Assembly: GCA_947493575.1 (NCBI GenBank)
Contig: CANLRQ010000005.1
Span: 62,001-126,000, forward strand
DNA length: 64,000 nucleotides
Reading direction: 5' to 3'
From: an uncultured Marinomonas sp.
GTDB lineage: Bacteria > Pseudomonadota > Gammaproteobacteria > Pseudomonadales > Marinomonadaceae
The translations under genes and the position numbers were made by a program. The notes beneath the pieces were generated by a model, which was not told the origin of the DNA, did not search any database, and worked only from the letters and a program-made list of their open reading frames with translations. Shown in pieces: positions 39,841 to 48,679 of this stretch; position 1 is the first letter of the stretch; every line of letters starts with the position of its first letter.

Positions 39841-40893
39841 TTAAAATGGCATCGGGTATTGCTTATAAACAGCCATAATATCTGCCATTATTTCATCCGA
39901 TAAAGGCGTTTTAAATGCGTCTATGTTTTCTTTCAATTGATCCAATGTTGTCGCACCAATAATTGTTGAGGTTACCCCGTCCACCTGATTACACCAAGCC
40001 AAAGCCAAAGTAGCAGGTGAAATACCATGTTTCTTAGCCACTTCCAAATAAGCAATAACCGCCTGTTCAGCCAACTCAGAGTCTCTAAACAGCCCATGAC
40101 GTTGTGCATAGCTCCAACGGCTGCCTTCTGGTCTTGCACCACCAACGTATTTGCCAGTTAATGAACCCGTTGCCAAGGGAGACCATGGTAAGTAAGCCAC
40201 ATCTTGGTGAACACAGTTTTCAATCAAATAAGGCCAATCCTTAGCGTGTAATAAACTAAACTCATTTTGTATAGAAACAGGTTTCGCCAATCCATGAATT
40301 TCACTCAGACGTACAAACTCATTTATTCCCCATGGCGTATCATCAGACAGACCAAAATGACGAATTTTTCCTTCTTTTATGCATTGATCCAAAGCGATTA
40401 AAATATCGAGCATTCCTTCACTCTCTTTTGCAGCATCAACCCGACTAAAATTAATATGATTTGGGCGATGCTTTGCAAAATGAGGACTAGTACGGTTGGG
40501 CCAATGCAGTTGATAGAGATCAATATAGTCAGTTTTAAGTCGCGCTAAAGAAGAATCAATGGCTTCTACAACTGTTTTTCCAGTAATCGGAGAAGCATTA
40601 CGTATATAAGGTAAGCCAAAGCCAGCAATCTTTGTCGCTAAAATAATCTCTTTTCGACGACTAGGGTTTCTTTCTATCCAATTTCCAATAATAGTTTCTG
40701 TTTTACCGTAACTTTCTGCCGTTGGCGGAACAGAATACATTTCAGCAGTATCAAAGAAGTTAATACCTTCACTCAAGGCATACTCTATTTGTGCATCTGC
40801 ATCTTCTTGATTATTCTGAGTTCCCCAAGTCATAGTACCCAAACAAACACGTGACACAGATATACCACTATTACCTAATGGGGAAAACTGCAT
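39841..40893 (-). CDS. tas: Aldo/keto reductase, Tas family
   Basis: The 350-residue TIM-barrel NADPH-dependent reductase starts MQFSPLGNSGISVSRVCLG and has the AKR motifs FFDTAEMYSVPP (catalytic Asp and Tyr), ATKIAG, YIDLYQLHWPNR and the cofactor-binding segment STIIGATTLDQLKEN. It strongly resembles E. coli Tas. The physiological substrate is not certain. Transcribed alone, convergent with the DAHP synthase gene. Confidence 0.9.
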   Translation of the reverse strand: MQFSPLGNSGISVSRVCLGTMTWGTQNNQEDADAQIEYALSEGINFFDTAEMYSVPPTAESYGKTETIIGNWIERNPSRRKEIILATKIAGFGLPYIRNASPITGKTVVEAIDSSLARLKTDYIDLYQLHWPNRTSPHFAKHRPNHINFSRVDAAKESEGMLDILIALDQCIKEGKIRHFGLSDDTPWGINEFVRLSEIHGLAKPVSIQNEFSLLHAKDWPYLIENCVHQDVAYLPWSPLATGSLTGKYVGGARPEGSRWSYAQRHGLFRDSELAEQAVIAYLEVAKKHGISPATLALAWCNQVDGVTSTIIGATTLDQLKENIDAFKTPLSDEIMADIMAVYKQYPMPF

Positions 40894-40986
40894 TTAGAAA
40901 CTCCTTTAACAAACATAATGATAAGCAAATATAGAAAACCTAATACAACTCTACTAAAGAGTGTAACCATTTATATCACACACTGT

Positions 40987-41074
40987 GAGGCCTTTGCACT
41001 AAGTCATGAGCGACGATAAAACGAGCCTTTTTGAACAAAGTATTAGCGGGCATAATCATCGTACAAAACAGCCC
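40987..41074. mobile_element. Family B MITE-like element
   Basis: It begins GAGGCCTTTGCACTAAGTC and carries the shared block ATGAGCGACGATAAAACGAG. The right end (ATCGTACAAAACAGCCC) is a degraded inverted copy of the left. No coding capacity. Confidence 0.65.
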
Positions 41075-41216
41075 TTAATTGAGATAAAGCCGCTTGATCT
41101 TGTAATAGACTCTTATTTGGCTCATGCGGAGTTTTTACCTTTCCACCCACTTCACAACCTGCCATAAATACAATACTTACCAGAACAAACCCGTGGACAA
41201 TCTCACTAGCAACACC
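41043..41216 (-). pseudogene. Possible small lipoprotein remnant ending inside a MITE
   Basis: On the minus strand an open frame after a TAA reads GVASEIVHGFVLVSIVF, then MAGCEVGGKVKTPHEPNK, and ends about 30 codons later at 41043. Hydrophobic residues followed by MAGC resemble a lipobox. No usual start codon stands before the hydrophobic part in this frame (only ATT codons), while a GTG with stop soon after lies in another frame. The last dozen codons lie in the family-B element. It looks like a decayed lipoprotein gene whose 3' end was replaced by the insertion. It could also be chance. Confidence 0.3.
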
Positions 41217-41259
41217 TTATAAATACAATGAAAATCATTCTCGAAAATTTTTTATGTAA

Positions 41260-41285
41260 AAAAAACGCGAACAGTCGCGTTTTTT
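41260..41285 (-). terminator. Intrinsic terminator of the min operon
   Basis: An 11-bp stem (AAAAAACGCGA with TCGCGTTTTTT) and a four-base loop carry a long T-run on the minus strand, 30 bp after minE. Confidence 0.9.
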
Positions 41286-41315
41286 CATTTAATCATATAA
41301 TTGATATCGTACGTC

Positions 41316-41570
41316 TTATTTCTCAGGCAATGTTACATTCAACTCAAGTACTGAGCAATCATCTGTGTCATCAAGTTGAATCAATACATCGTTATCATCT
41401 ACATGAACATATTTACGAATCACAGCAATGATTTCTCTCTGCATTTGCGGCAAATAATCCGGTTGCTTGCGGCGACCCCTCTCATGAGCAACAATAATCT
41501 GTAGTCTTTCCTTAGCAACAGATGCTGAGTTAGCCTCTGATTTACTCTTAAAATAATCGAAAATTCCCAC
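41316..41570 (-). CDS. minE: Cell division topological specificity factor MinE
   Basis: The 84-residue protein has the amphipathic N-terminal membrane helix ([10 protein letters not shown]), the MinD-contact segment ([19 protein letters not shown]) and the C-terminal dimerisation domain. MinE drives MinCD pole-to-pole oscillation by activating MinD ATPase. It follows minD after one base. Confidence 0.96.
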   Translation of the reverse strand: MGIFDYFKSKSEANSASVAKERLQIIVAHERGRRKQPDYLPQMQREIIAVIRKYVHVDDNDVLIQLDDTDDCSVLELNVTLPEK

Positions 41571-41571
41571 T

Positions 41572-42381
41572 CTAACCCCCTAGCAAACGTTTAAAGAATC
41601 CCTTTTTCTGTACATCAAGAAAACGTAATGGTCGCTTCTCGCCTAATAACCTATCAACAGCATCATCGTAAGCCATACCCGCTTCCGATTGAACATCTAA
41701 AATAACAGGTGTACCTTGGTTTGAAGCTTTTAATACTGCTTCTGACTCAGGAATTACCCCCAATAAAGGAATCGCTAGAATTTCTTCTACATCACTAACA
41801 CTAAGCATTTCGCCTAATTCTACTCGCTCAGGGTTATAACGAGTTAGCAATAAATGTTCTTCTATTGGATCTGCACCTTGCTCTGCTCGGCGAGATTTAC
41901 TTTGTAAAATACCAAGAATACGATCAGAATCTCGCACAGAAGACACTTCAGGGTTAGTTACTACGATGGCAACATCAGCAAAGTACAATGCCATTTGCGC
42001 ACCTTTCTCAATCCCAGCAGGAGAGTCACATACTATATAATCAAAAGATTCTGACAACTCATCCAATACCGTTTTGACGCCTTCTTCAGTAAGTGCATCT
42101 TTATCTCGTGTTTGAGATGCAGGTAGAATGGATAGGTTTTTAGTACGTTTATCTTTTATTAATGTTTGGCTTAGAGTTGCTTCTTTATTAATAACGTTAA
42201 CAAAGTCGTATACGACTCTACGTTCACAGCCCATAATAAGGTCAAGGTTACGCAAACCAACATCAAAATCTATAATAACCGTTTTGAATCCTTTTAAGGC
42301 TAACCCTGTACCGATTGCCGCACTAGACGTGGTTTTACCAACACCACCTTTACCGGATGTGACCACTATAATTTTTGCCAA
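41572..42381 (-). CDS. minD: Septum site-determining ATPase MinD (TTG start)
   Basis: This membrane-cycling ATPase recruits MinC. It has the deviant Walker [20 protein letters not shown] and the C-terminal amphipathic membrane-targeting helix ([11 protein letters not shown]). The family N-terminus is [13 protein letters not shown], which here begins with a TTG codon at 42379-42381 preceded by GGAGATAAGG. An ATG 19 codons further upstream would add residues not seen in MinD, so I choose TTG. The result is 269 residues, as expected. Confidence 0.95.
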   Translation of the reverse strand: MAKIIVVTSGKGGVGKTTSSAAIGTGLALKGFKTVIIDFDVGLRNLDLIMGCERRVVYDFVNVINKEATLSQTLIKDKRTKNLSILPASQTRDKDALTEEGVKTVLDELSESFDYIVCDSPAGIEKGAQMALYFADVAIVVTNPEVSSVRDSDRILGILQSKSRRAEQGADPIEEHLLLTRYNPERVELGEMLSVSDVEEILAIPLLGVIPESEAVLKASNQGTPVILDVQSEAGMAYDDAVDRLLGEKRPLRFLDVQKKGFFKRLLGG

Positions 42382-42456
42382 TGCCTTATCTCCCAATGAC
42401 TGTTCAAATAAGTCTAATTTAAAGCCTTTAAAATACAATATAATTACGGATATACT

Positions 42457-43185
42457 TTACAATGCGAGAATTTCTAAATTCTCGTCATTTAGCAGTACTT
42501 GAGCCGACTCTTTCCAAATAATTTCTTGTAAAGCATCACTCAACATAAAATTCCCAGCAATCGAAACCAGTTCAGCTTCCATACTTTTGCAAAAAATTCT
42601 TGCATTTACATCGCCATTTACACCTGCTAATGCACGGCCTCTTAGAGCCCCATAAACATGAATATTCCCTTCAGCCAAAACCTCAGCACCGGCTCCTACT
42701 TGAGCAAGAATAACTAAGTCACCTTCAGAATAAACTTGTTGACCCGAGCGAATAGGTTTTGCAATCACTTTAGTAGGCTGAGAAACCACTTTTTCTTGTA
42801 CAACTGTTTTTACCACCACATCTGGGTTTTTTTCAGTATCAACAATGGGCGGTGTAATAGAACGAGTTTTACTCGGTGGAAGCAAAGGTAAATGGAAATC
42901 ATTATGCCACGCCGGCAAACCAGCACCCACACTACGCCAACCAATCGGTCTAAAACCTAGCTCCGTAACTTGTGAAACCAATGAGTTTATTTCAATTAGA
43001 CTCATTTCAGTTTCAAGTTTTGACACATCAATAATCAATGGAGCTTGACTAAAAAAGTGCGGCGCTTGATCAATTTTTTCCTTTATTTGATTAATCACAT
43101 CAGGAAAAGAAAATCGATGAAGTTCAAGTAAGACGGTTGTAACGACACTTCCTTTTAAGTGGAAGTCTGTTTCTTTCATGCACAC
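42457..43185 (-). CDS. minC: Septum site-determining protein MinC
   Basis: This inhibitor of FtsZ ring assembly has 242 residues: an N-terminal FtsZ-binding domain (about 1-105), a proline- and valine-rich linker, and a C-terminal beta-helix dimerisation domain (RSGQQVYSEGDLVILAQVG, EVLAEGNIHVYGALRGRALAG). A second ATG two codons in (43179) is possible. First gene of minCDE. Confidence 0.95.
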   Translation of the reverse strand: MCMKETDFHLKGSVVTTVLLELHRFSFPDVINQIKEKIDQAPHFFSQAPLIIDVSKLETEMSLIEINSLVSQVTELGFRPIGWRSVGAGLPAWHNDFHLPLLPPSKTRSITPPIVDTEKNPDVVVKTVVQEKVVSQPTKVIAKPIRSGQQVYSEGDLVILAQVGAGAEVLAEGNIHVYGALRGRALAGVNGDVNARIFCKSMEAELVSIAGNFMLSDALQEIIWKESAQVLLNDENLEILAL

Positions 43186-43231
43186 GTTCCTTTTTTACCT
43201 TATGAAAAGGTATTTTCTATAAATATATTTA

Positions 43232-43499
43232 CTAGGGAAGGCGCGAATAAGTCTACTAAGCCTCAGTCTTTCAGAGAAACCGTCAAATAAGGCACGATTC
43301 TGCAGGAATGTTAACACCTTTCAAAGAGTCGTAACAATGTGACGTTTTCTTTGAAAGACCCGCAGGGCCTGATCTAAAAGCCTGTATTCTTTGTTGAGCA
43401 TCTCGCAAATAGACCGGCTATTCACATTCGATACTCGCCTTGAATCTCAGGCTTTTATCCACACGCTGAGGCAAGAGGACTTATTCGCACCTTCCCAAG
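43232..43499. mobile_element. Full-length IS5-type MITE (family A)
   Basis: An element of about 262 bp has ends GGGAAGGCGCGAATAAGTC and GACTTATTCGCACCTTCCC (inverted), flanked by CTAG on the left and CAAG on the right (a one-base-decayed target duplication). There is no open frame of note. Inner parts match the solo end at 23034-23087 and the 65-bp copy at 30419-30483. The ends resemble those of IS5, which also targets YTAR. Confidence 0.8.
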
Positions 43500-43636
43500 A
43501 ATAACAATCCCTTATTCTAACAAGCTCTAGAATTAATGAAAGCATTACTCATTTTGAAAAGTTAAAACATCATTTTTACAATAAAACACACAATACAGCC
43601 ATCTAAAGCGACTGCGCTTACTTAAATATGAATAAA

Positions 43637-43754
43637 CTACCTTGTACGGATAAGTCTACTGAGGCAAAAACAGACAAAAAAGCGGCGTTTATGAGCATTT
43701 TGAGTCTATTTTTAACAAAATAATAGCAAGCGTAAAAGTCATGCCAAGGTCTCC
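43637..43754. mobile_element. Degraded family B element
   Basis: The left part (ACCTTGTACGGATAAGTC) and the block GAGGCAAAAACAGACAAAAA match the 44.3-kb copy with several changes. The right end ATGCCAAGGTCTC is an eroded inverted end. It lies just upstream of the small secreted-protein gene. Confidence 0.45.
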
Positions 43755-43858
43755 TATTGATACATGAGCCTACATCGACGCGACAAACCGAATATATGAC
43801 TTACCCATTCCGTTTGTCACAATTCTCTCTCGCACTATTCAAAATGAAGGAGAACACG

Positions 43859-44254
43859 ATGAACACGTTACATAAAATAGCTCTTACACTAACAAGCAGT
43901 CTTTTATTATCTGTACCAGCGTTTGCAGATACAAGCCAATGGGGAGAATGGGACTTGAAACAAAACAATCAAGATACTTTTTTTTCTTCCCAAACATTTT
44001 CAGAAGCAGATCTCATTCTGCCTGAAGTGGCTGCCATAGAAACATTTGATTCAACAAGTATGATGGGGACTCAACTTGCCGGAACACCTTATCAAGGATT
44101 GGATACGGATCCAATAGAACTAAATGAACAAGGCATTCCTCTGGATTTATTAAAGGTGCCAACACCTATTAGTGGAGATGAGCTTGAGTTAATTGCTAGC
44201 GAAACACCTTTTGATCTTGATCAAAATGAAGTCAATGCCCATGAATACAATTAA
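43859..44254 (+). CDS. Small secreted acidic protein with QWGEW motif (paralogue 1)
   Basis: The ATG at 43859 has AAGGAG eight bases upstream and gives 131 residues; a longer frame from 43757 would hide the signal peptide. Residues 1-23 form a signal peptide cleaved after AFA. The mature part (about 108 residues) begins DTSQWGEWDLK, is strongly acidic, has no cysteine and ends in HEYN. The gene at 46264 encodes a similar short protein with QWGEW just after its signal peptide. I do not recognise a family. Its closeness to a sensor kinase and a Slam-like barrel suggests an exported cargo or signalling partner. Confidence 0.75.
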   Translation: MNTLHKIALTLTSSLLLSVPAFADTSQWGEWDLKQNNQDTFFSSQTFSEADLILPEVAAIETFDSTSMMGTQLAGTPYQGLDTDPIELNEQGIPLDLLKVPTPISGDELELIASETPFDLDQNEVNAHEYN

Positions 44255-44266
44255 ATGACATAACTT

Positions 44267-44347
44267 GAGACCTTTGCACGAAGTCATGAGTGATGACAAG
44301 ACGATGCAAAAACAGACGAAAAAGCGCAGTAGTCGAGCAAAGGTCTC
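44267..44347. mobile_element. Intact family B MITE-like element with AACTT flanks
   Basis: This is the best-preserved copy: inverted ends GAGACCTTTGCACGA and TCGAGCAAAGGTCTC, 81 bp, flanked on both sides by AACTT, which may be the target duplication. It contains ATGAGTGATGACAAGACGA and GCAAAAACAGACGAAAAAGC. It sits directly behind the first QWGEW gene. Confidence 0.75.
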
Positions 44348-44479
44348 AACTTTATAAAATCACTTGATGTACTTATCATGCATCAAGTGATTTTCTGTTC
44401 TGCACTTTATAATCTGAATTCCATTAAATAAACTTGATTAATAACCAACCGATAACTAAAAGAGAGTCAAACCAGCAGC

Positions 44480-46087
44480 ATGAAAAAACTCTTCATTAAA
44501 ATTTATAGCAGTATTCTAATAGGAGTCATACTCATCACTCTCGTGTCATATTTGTTGATAAATGGCATCAATCAACACAGATATAATATGTATTTACGAG
44601 ATGTTGTTGGTGGAACATTTTCCCTCATCGCAGAAGGTATTTCACGTCATCAAGAAGAGAAACAACAACAATGGATTGATGTAATAGAAAGATTAACCGG
44701 CCTTTCATTAAGCCAAGTGCCACTAAGTAAAATAAGAGATTTTTCAGCATATGAATTAGGCATCAATAAACGGCCTATATACATTCAATCAGATCTGACT
44801 CTTAAAACAGCTCAAATAGCCCTTCCATATGACAAAAACAATCAACAACTCATCCTGTTAAACATACAAGACATCAATCAGACTATATCAAGAATCAGTG
44901 CCCTTCTCATTTTAAATGAGCTAGGCCGTCATCCTAAAAACCTCAGAAACCAAGCATTGAAGCGAATTAATACTCTCTTTGGCTTTGACATTAAGATGAT
45001 CCCATCAAACTCAGTATTGCTTGATAAGGCACAAAAACGCCAACTCGCACGCGGAGAAGTCGTCATGAGTCTTAGCAATACGACATCCGGAACACCTTCA
45101 ATCAATGTATACGCAAATGTAGGTAACAGCGGCCTTATTTTGCATTTAGGACCTATTCCAACTTTTCAATGGCATCCACTGTCTTTAATTCTGCCATTAA
45201 TTGCTCTTGCAACCATTTTATTATTAATTGGCAGCTATGTTCTTATACACTCTCTGGAGAAGAAACTTAAGACCTTAGAAAATGGTATAAAACAGGCAGG
45301 GACTAAAAATGCATTGCCTATACAACTGGTAGGAGATGATCACTTCTCCAACATGGCTTTAAGTATCAATGACATGATGCAACGTATTAACTCACTGTTA
45401 ACACAGCAAAAACAACTCACCCATGATATATCCCATGAATTAAGAACACCGATAGCACGCATATTGTTTCGATTAGAAAGCCTTCAGAATAAACATTTTA
45501 AAGAACCAAACAATAATATTTCAGGTATGAGAACAGATCTCCAAGTACTGAATAAAATGATAGAGGAAATACTAACGGATGCCAGTTTAGACAACTGTAA
45601 TCACCTTAGTGCAGGCAGCCATAACACAATGCAGTCATTCGACCTTTCTTTATCAATAAAAGATTTAATCAGTAATCTATCAACTCAATATTCTTCTATA
45701 CAATTTATGACGGATTTTTCGAGTGCTCCAAAAGAAGTTCTTGCACATCAAACACACCTACTGCGTGCAATTGAAAATGTTGTACTAAACGCGTGCAAGC
45801 ACTGCAAAAGTTGCATCTCCATTACTCTTTCTACCCATCAACATTCCTATTGGATACTAAAAATTGATGATGATGGACAGGGAATTGAAACACAACATAG
45901 GGAAAAAGTTTTTCAACCTTTTGTACGTTTAGATAGCAGTAGGGCAAAATCACGTGGGGGATTTGGGCTAGGTTTATCCATAGTGCACAAAACAATATCT
46001 CTTCATTCCGGTGAGATAACCATTGATGAAAGCGAAGAATTACAAGGAGCTTCATTTAAAATGAAGGTGCCTATTTTTGCAAATTGA
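44480..46087 (+). CDS. RstB-like sensor histidine kinase
   Basis: The 535-residue inner-membrane kinase has a first transmembrane helix (about 6-29), a periplasmic sensor region (30-232), a second helix (about 233-257), a HAMP-like linker, the H-box HDISHELRTPIARI with the phosphorylated His near 319, and N/G boxes NVVLNACKHCK, DDDGQG and GGFGLGLSIVHK. The start (MKKLFIKIY) and arrangement resemble RstB. Its cognate regulator is probably the RstA-like gene at 47899, although two genes and a MITE stand between them. The kinase stop codon overlaps the left edge of a family-B element. Confidence 0.9.
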   Translation: MKKLFIKIYSSILIGVILITLVSYLLINGINQHRYNMYLRDVVGGTFSLIAEGISRHQEEKQQQWIDVIERLTGLSLSQVPLSKIRDFSAYELGINKRPIYIQSDLTLKTAQIALPYDKNNQQLILLNIQDINQTISRISALLILNELGRHPKNLRNQALKRINTLFGFDIKMIPSNSVLLDKAQKRQLARGEVVMSLSNTTSGTPSINVYANVGNSGLILHLGPIPTFQWHPLSLILPLIALATILLLIGSYVLIHSLEKKLKTLENGIKQAGTKNALPIQLVGDDHFSNMALSINDMMQRINSLLTQQKQLTHDISHELRTPIARILFRLESLQNKHFKEPNNNISGMRTDLQVLNKMIEEILTDASLDNCNHLSAGSHNTMQSFDLSLSIKDLISNLSTQYSSIQFMTDFSSAPKEVLAHQTHLLRAIENVVLNACKHCKSCISITLSTHQHSYWILKIDDDGQGIETQHREKVFQPFVRLDSSRAKSRGGFGLGLSIVHKTISLHSGEITIDESEELQGASFKMKVPIFAN

Positions 46088-46166
46088 TGCCTTTGAACAA
46101 AGTAATAAGCGATGATAAAACGAGGCAAAAACAAGCGAATTAGCAAGCAAGAGGTTCAAAGTAGTT
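46086..46166. mobile_element. Family B MITE-like element behind the kinase gene
   Basis: The left end GATGCCTTTGAACAA and right end AGGTTCAAAGTAG are mutually inverted in the core CTTTGAAC. The block AAGCGATGATAAAACGAG and GCAAAAACAAGCGAA match the other copies. It starts inside the TGA of the kinase gene. Confidence 0.6.
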
Positions 46167-46263
46167 GTTTTGTAGCCTGTCTGATACAAAGCCACTACTT
46201 AACTTTTACATAAATCAGTTCATAACACTTTACTATATGTGCTACTTAAATCGGGTTTAGATT

Positions 46264-46635
46264 ATGAAAATAATACAATTAGGACTGTTGGCTTTTACCA
46301 TTCTTTCCGCTGCCAGTCATAGTATGGCAAGTGATAGTTCCGGTAACCAATGGGGGGAATGGGCAACCAACCCAAATTATATCTCTCGATCATTAAATAC
46401 AGATACTCTGGTCAAGCCAGAGACTGCGAATGGTTCAACAAACTATGGCAGTGGACTGGTCGGAATTGATGAAAACTTATTGCATGAGTTGGATCAGAGC
46501 ACTCTATTAGATTATCAAACGCAGATAATTGAACCTAATATTTTTCCTGAGTTCCCATCAGATGAAGCATTTGCGTCTGGCGTGCAAGGTGATATTGAAG
46601 ACAACATTATGGACCAGATTCCAGAATATGAATAA
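46264..46635 (+). CDS. Small secreted acidic protein with QWGEW motif (paralogue 2)
   Basis: The 123-residue protein has a signal peptide cleaved after SMA (about residue 22). The mature acidic chain begins SDSSGNQWGEWATNPN and ends PEYE, without cysteines. QWGEW and the overall size and charge are shared with the product of 43859-44254, though the rest has drifted. Its last codons overlap the start of the barrel gene by eight bases (46628-46635), which indicates translational coupling and suggests that the two products work together. No lipobox is present. Confidence 0.78.
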   Translation: MKIIQLGLLAFTILSAASHSMASDSSGNQWGEWATNPNYISRSLNTDTLVKPETANGSTNYGSGLVGIDENLLHELDQSTLLDYQTQIIEPNIFPEFPSDEAFASGVQGDIEDNIMDQIPEYE

Positions 46636-47896
46636 ATACCAGATTAAAACAGTATCAAATAAGCTGGCAAAACACTTTTTGGGCTTTATCCTACTTTTTG
46701 TTCAAGCGCACTCTGTTTATTCACAGCCGCAAAATACGTTATTAGAACAAGCGATTGAAGCAAGAAACACGGGAGAAGTCGAGCTGTCTATTGCTCTACT
46801 CAATCAAGAATTGATGACTAACCCTCTTAACTTACGTCTAAAAATTGAACTGGCATCTAGCTACTTCTTACTTCAAGAATATGACAAAGCAGAAACATTG
46901 GCCTTAGAAGTTCTTGATTCTGACGCTATTCCACCAACAGTTCGTAGCAATATTACGATGTTTGTTGCCAAAATTAAGCAAAAACAAAATTCTCAAAGTG
47001 CCGTGAAATTCACTCAATATCATACTGTTAATGTCTTCTCAGGCCATGATAGTAATGCGAATGTTGCTCCAGCAGACAGCACAATTGATATCGGCACATT
47101 AACAGAATCCTCAGCCCAAAAGTCCAGTCCATTTTTAGGTTTAAGCTATGATTTCACTCAATTTAAACCAATTCAAGCATCAACAAAACACACTTCTCAA
47201 ATGTACCACTACAACGGCGTCACCTTTTATAACAAAGATTATTTCGATTTAAACCAATCCGATCTTATGTATCTTGGTGCTAGGGCTGGAATTAAATACG
47301 ACTTCTCCAATCAATGGTTTTCCAAAGCAAAAGTTGCGTTTACCTACATTGACCTTAACAACCAAAAATTTGCTCACGACTACTTACTTTCATCACAACT
47401 AGGCTACACAAAAAGCCAATCTGAGATAGCACTTCAATTGTCAGGTAATTATAAAAACTATTTTAGAAATGTAGACCAACCTAAAAAGGGCCACACATTA
47501 AAACAGTCTTTATTATATCGTTATGAGTTTAAAAACAATGCTGACTTTCATTTTAGCGTTTCCAATCAAGATGCCAATCTCAAGCAAGATCGTTACTCAT
47601 ATGATTCTTTAGACTACTCAACATCATTCAGCCTCCCTGTTAATGAAGAGGTGAAACTCACACTTGGAGGAAGTTATACAAAAAACAAACACCGTGATAT
47701 ACAACAGCATTACTCTCACAAACGTCATGACACATTAAAAAAATATCATTTGAAACTCAATGTATTGAACATTTTTCAAGGTTTCGATAGCCAGTTTTCT
47801 TATCAATATGCTGAAAGAGACTCAAATAATCAGATAAATGTCTATAATAGAAATCTTCTTATGGCAACACTCACCTATCAATTTGGACCCTACTAA
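46628..47896 (+). CDS. TPR plus outer-membrane beta-barrel protein, Slam/DUF560-like (type XI secretion candidate)
   Basis: From the ATG at 46628 the protein has 422 residues. It has a signal peptide ending near VYS, a TPR-like helical region (about 36-120, with EARNTGEVELSIALLNQEL and YDKAETLALEVL), then a long beta-rich part with alternating aromatic residues ending in LTYQFGPY, typical of an outer-membrane barrel. The junction VNVFSGHDSNANVAPAD recalls the region where Slam proteins pass from TPRs into the DUF560 barrel. Slam proteins move lipoproteins or soluble cargo across the outer membrane. Assignment is by domain order and motif and needs a profile search; a generic porin-like barrel is the alternative. 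Confidence 0.6.
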   Translation: MNKYQIKTVSNKLAKHFLGFILLFVQAHSVYSQPQNTLLEQAIEARNTGEVELSIALLNQELMTNPLNLRLKIELASSYFLLQEYDKAETLALEVLDSDAIPPTVRSNITMFVAKIKQKQNSQSAVKFTQYHTVNVFSGHDSNANVAPADSTIDIGTLTESSAQKSSPFLGLSYDFTQFKPIQASTKHTSQMYHYNGVTFYNKDYFDLNQSDLMYLGARAGIKYDFSNQWFSKAKVAFTYIDLNNQKFAHDYLLSSQLGYTKSQSEIALQLSGNYKNYFRNVDQPKKGHTLKQSLLYRYEFKNNADFHFSVSNQDANLKQDRYSYDSLDYSTSFSLPVNEEVKLTLGGSYTKNKHRDIQQHYSHKRHDTLKKYHLKLNVLNIFQGFDSQFSYQYAERDSNNQINVYNRNLLMATLTYQFGPY

Positions 47897-47898
47897 TC

Positions 47899-48606
47899 GT
47901 GATTAAGGATCAAAACCTCAAAACTATTTTACTTGTTGAAGATGACCAAGACTTGGCGGAGTTAACCAGTGAATACCTGATGCAACATGGTTACAAGGTC
48001 ACAGTTTCCAACGATGGCCTATCTGCAGTAAAACACATTCAAGAAAACGCTCCAGATCTCGTCATACTGGATTTGATGCTGCCTAACCTTGATGGGTTAG
48101 AGGTTTGTAAAACGGTACGGCCTTCTTTCTTAAACCCAATTCTTATGTTGACTGCAAGTAATGAAAACGTCGATGAAATTCTAGGATTAGAAATAGGAGC
48201 CGATGATTATCTAACGAAACCCGTTGAGCCTCGCTTGTTGTTAGCTCGAATTAAAGCATTACTCAGAAGAGCCAGCCTCTCTCCTAGTAAAATGGAAACA
48301 GTAAGTAACATAGTTTCTATTAATGGATTAAACGTGAATGACAGTGCTCGCTCAGTGACTTTGGATAATACAGAAATTCAAGTCTCTAATGTAGAGTACG
48401 AATTACTATGGTTACTTATTAAGAATGCAGGCACCGTATTGTCTCGTGATTATATTTTTGAAAACCTGCGGGGCATTGACTACGACGGCTGTAATCGAAC
48501 AATTGACTTAACGATTTCTCGCATACGGTCTAAGCTTGGAGACAACCCCTCGTCACCTGCCATTATCAAAACGGTTCGTAATAAAGGCTATCTGTTTTCA
48601 ACTTAG
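47899..48606 (+). CDS. RstA-like response regulator (OmpR family)
   Basis: The 235-residue regulator has a receiver domain with acidic pocket VEDD (14-16), phosphoacceptor D58 in LDLMLP and a switch lysine in LTKP. It is followed by a winged-helix DNA-binding domain with LRGIDYDGCNRTIDLTISR and VRNKGYLFS. The start is GTG at 47899, two bases after the barrel gene stop; no ATG is available nearby. It is probably co-transcribed with the small secreted protein and barrel genes and is phosphorylated by the kinase encoded at 44480. Confidence 0.92.
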   Translation: MIKDQNLKTILLVEDDQDLAELTSEYLMQHGYKVTVSNDGLSAVKHIQENAPDLVILDLMLPNLDGLEVCKTVRPSFLNPILMLTASNENVDEILGLEIGADDYLTKPVEPRLLLARIKALLRRASLSPSKMETVSNIVSINGLNVNDSARSVTLDNTEIQVSNVEYELLWLLIKNAGTVLSRDYIFENLRGIDYDGCNRTIDLTISRIRSKLGDNPSSPAIIKTVRNKGYLFST

Positions 48607-48634
48607 TTCAGTATTTTTGGCTAATTCAGCACAT

Positions 48635-48672
48635 AAGGGGCATTCTATTCTAAAAAGACCGGCCCCTTTTTT
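48635..48672 (+). terminator. Intrinsic terminator after the RstA-like gene
   Basis: A 7-bp stem (AAGGGGC with GCCCCTT) with a 20-base loop is followed by T6. It lies between convergent genes. Confidence 0.6.
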
Positions 48673-48679
48673 AACTTGA

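Larger units (their letters stand above)
40894..41315. other. Gap between tas and minE holding a MITE, a lipoprotein-like remnant and a terminator
   Basis: This 420-bp stretch contains a family-B element (40987-41074), a short open frame on the minus strand that reads like a lipoprotein (41043 to about 41216), and the min operon terminator (41260-41285). The left 90 bp is AT-rich leader of tas. Confidence 0.6.
43186..43858. other. Gap upstream of minC filled mainly by repeat elements
   Basis: This 670-bp stretch holds a full-length family-A MITE (43232-43499), an AT-rich segment without recognisable features (43500-43636) and a degraded family-B element (43637-43754). The min operon promoter must lie close to or within the left MITE. 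The leader of the small secreted-protein gene occupies the right end. Confidence 0.6.
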
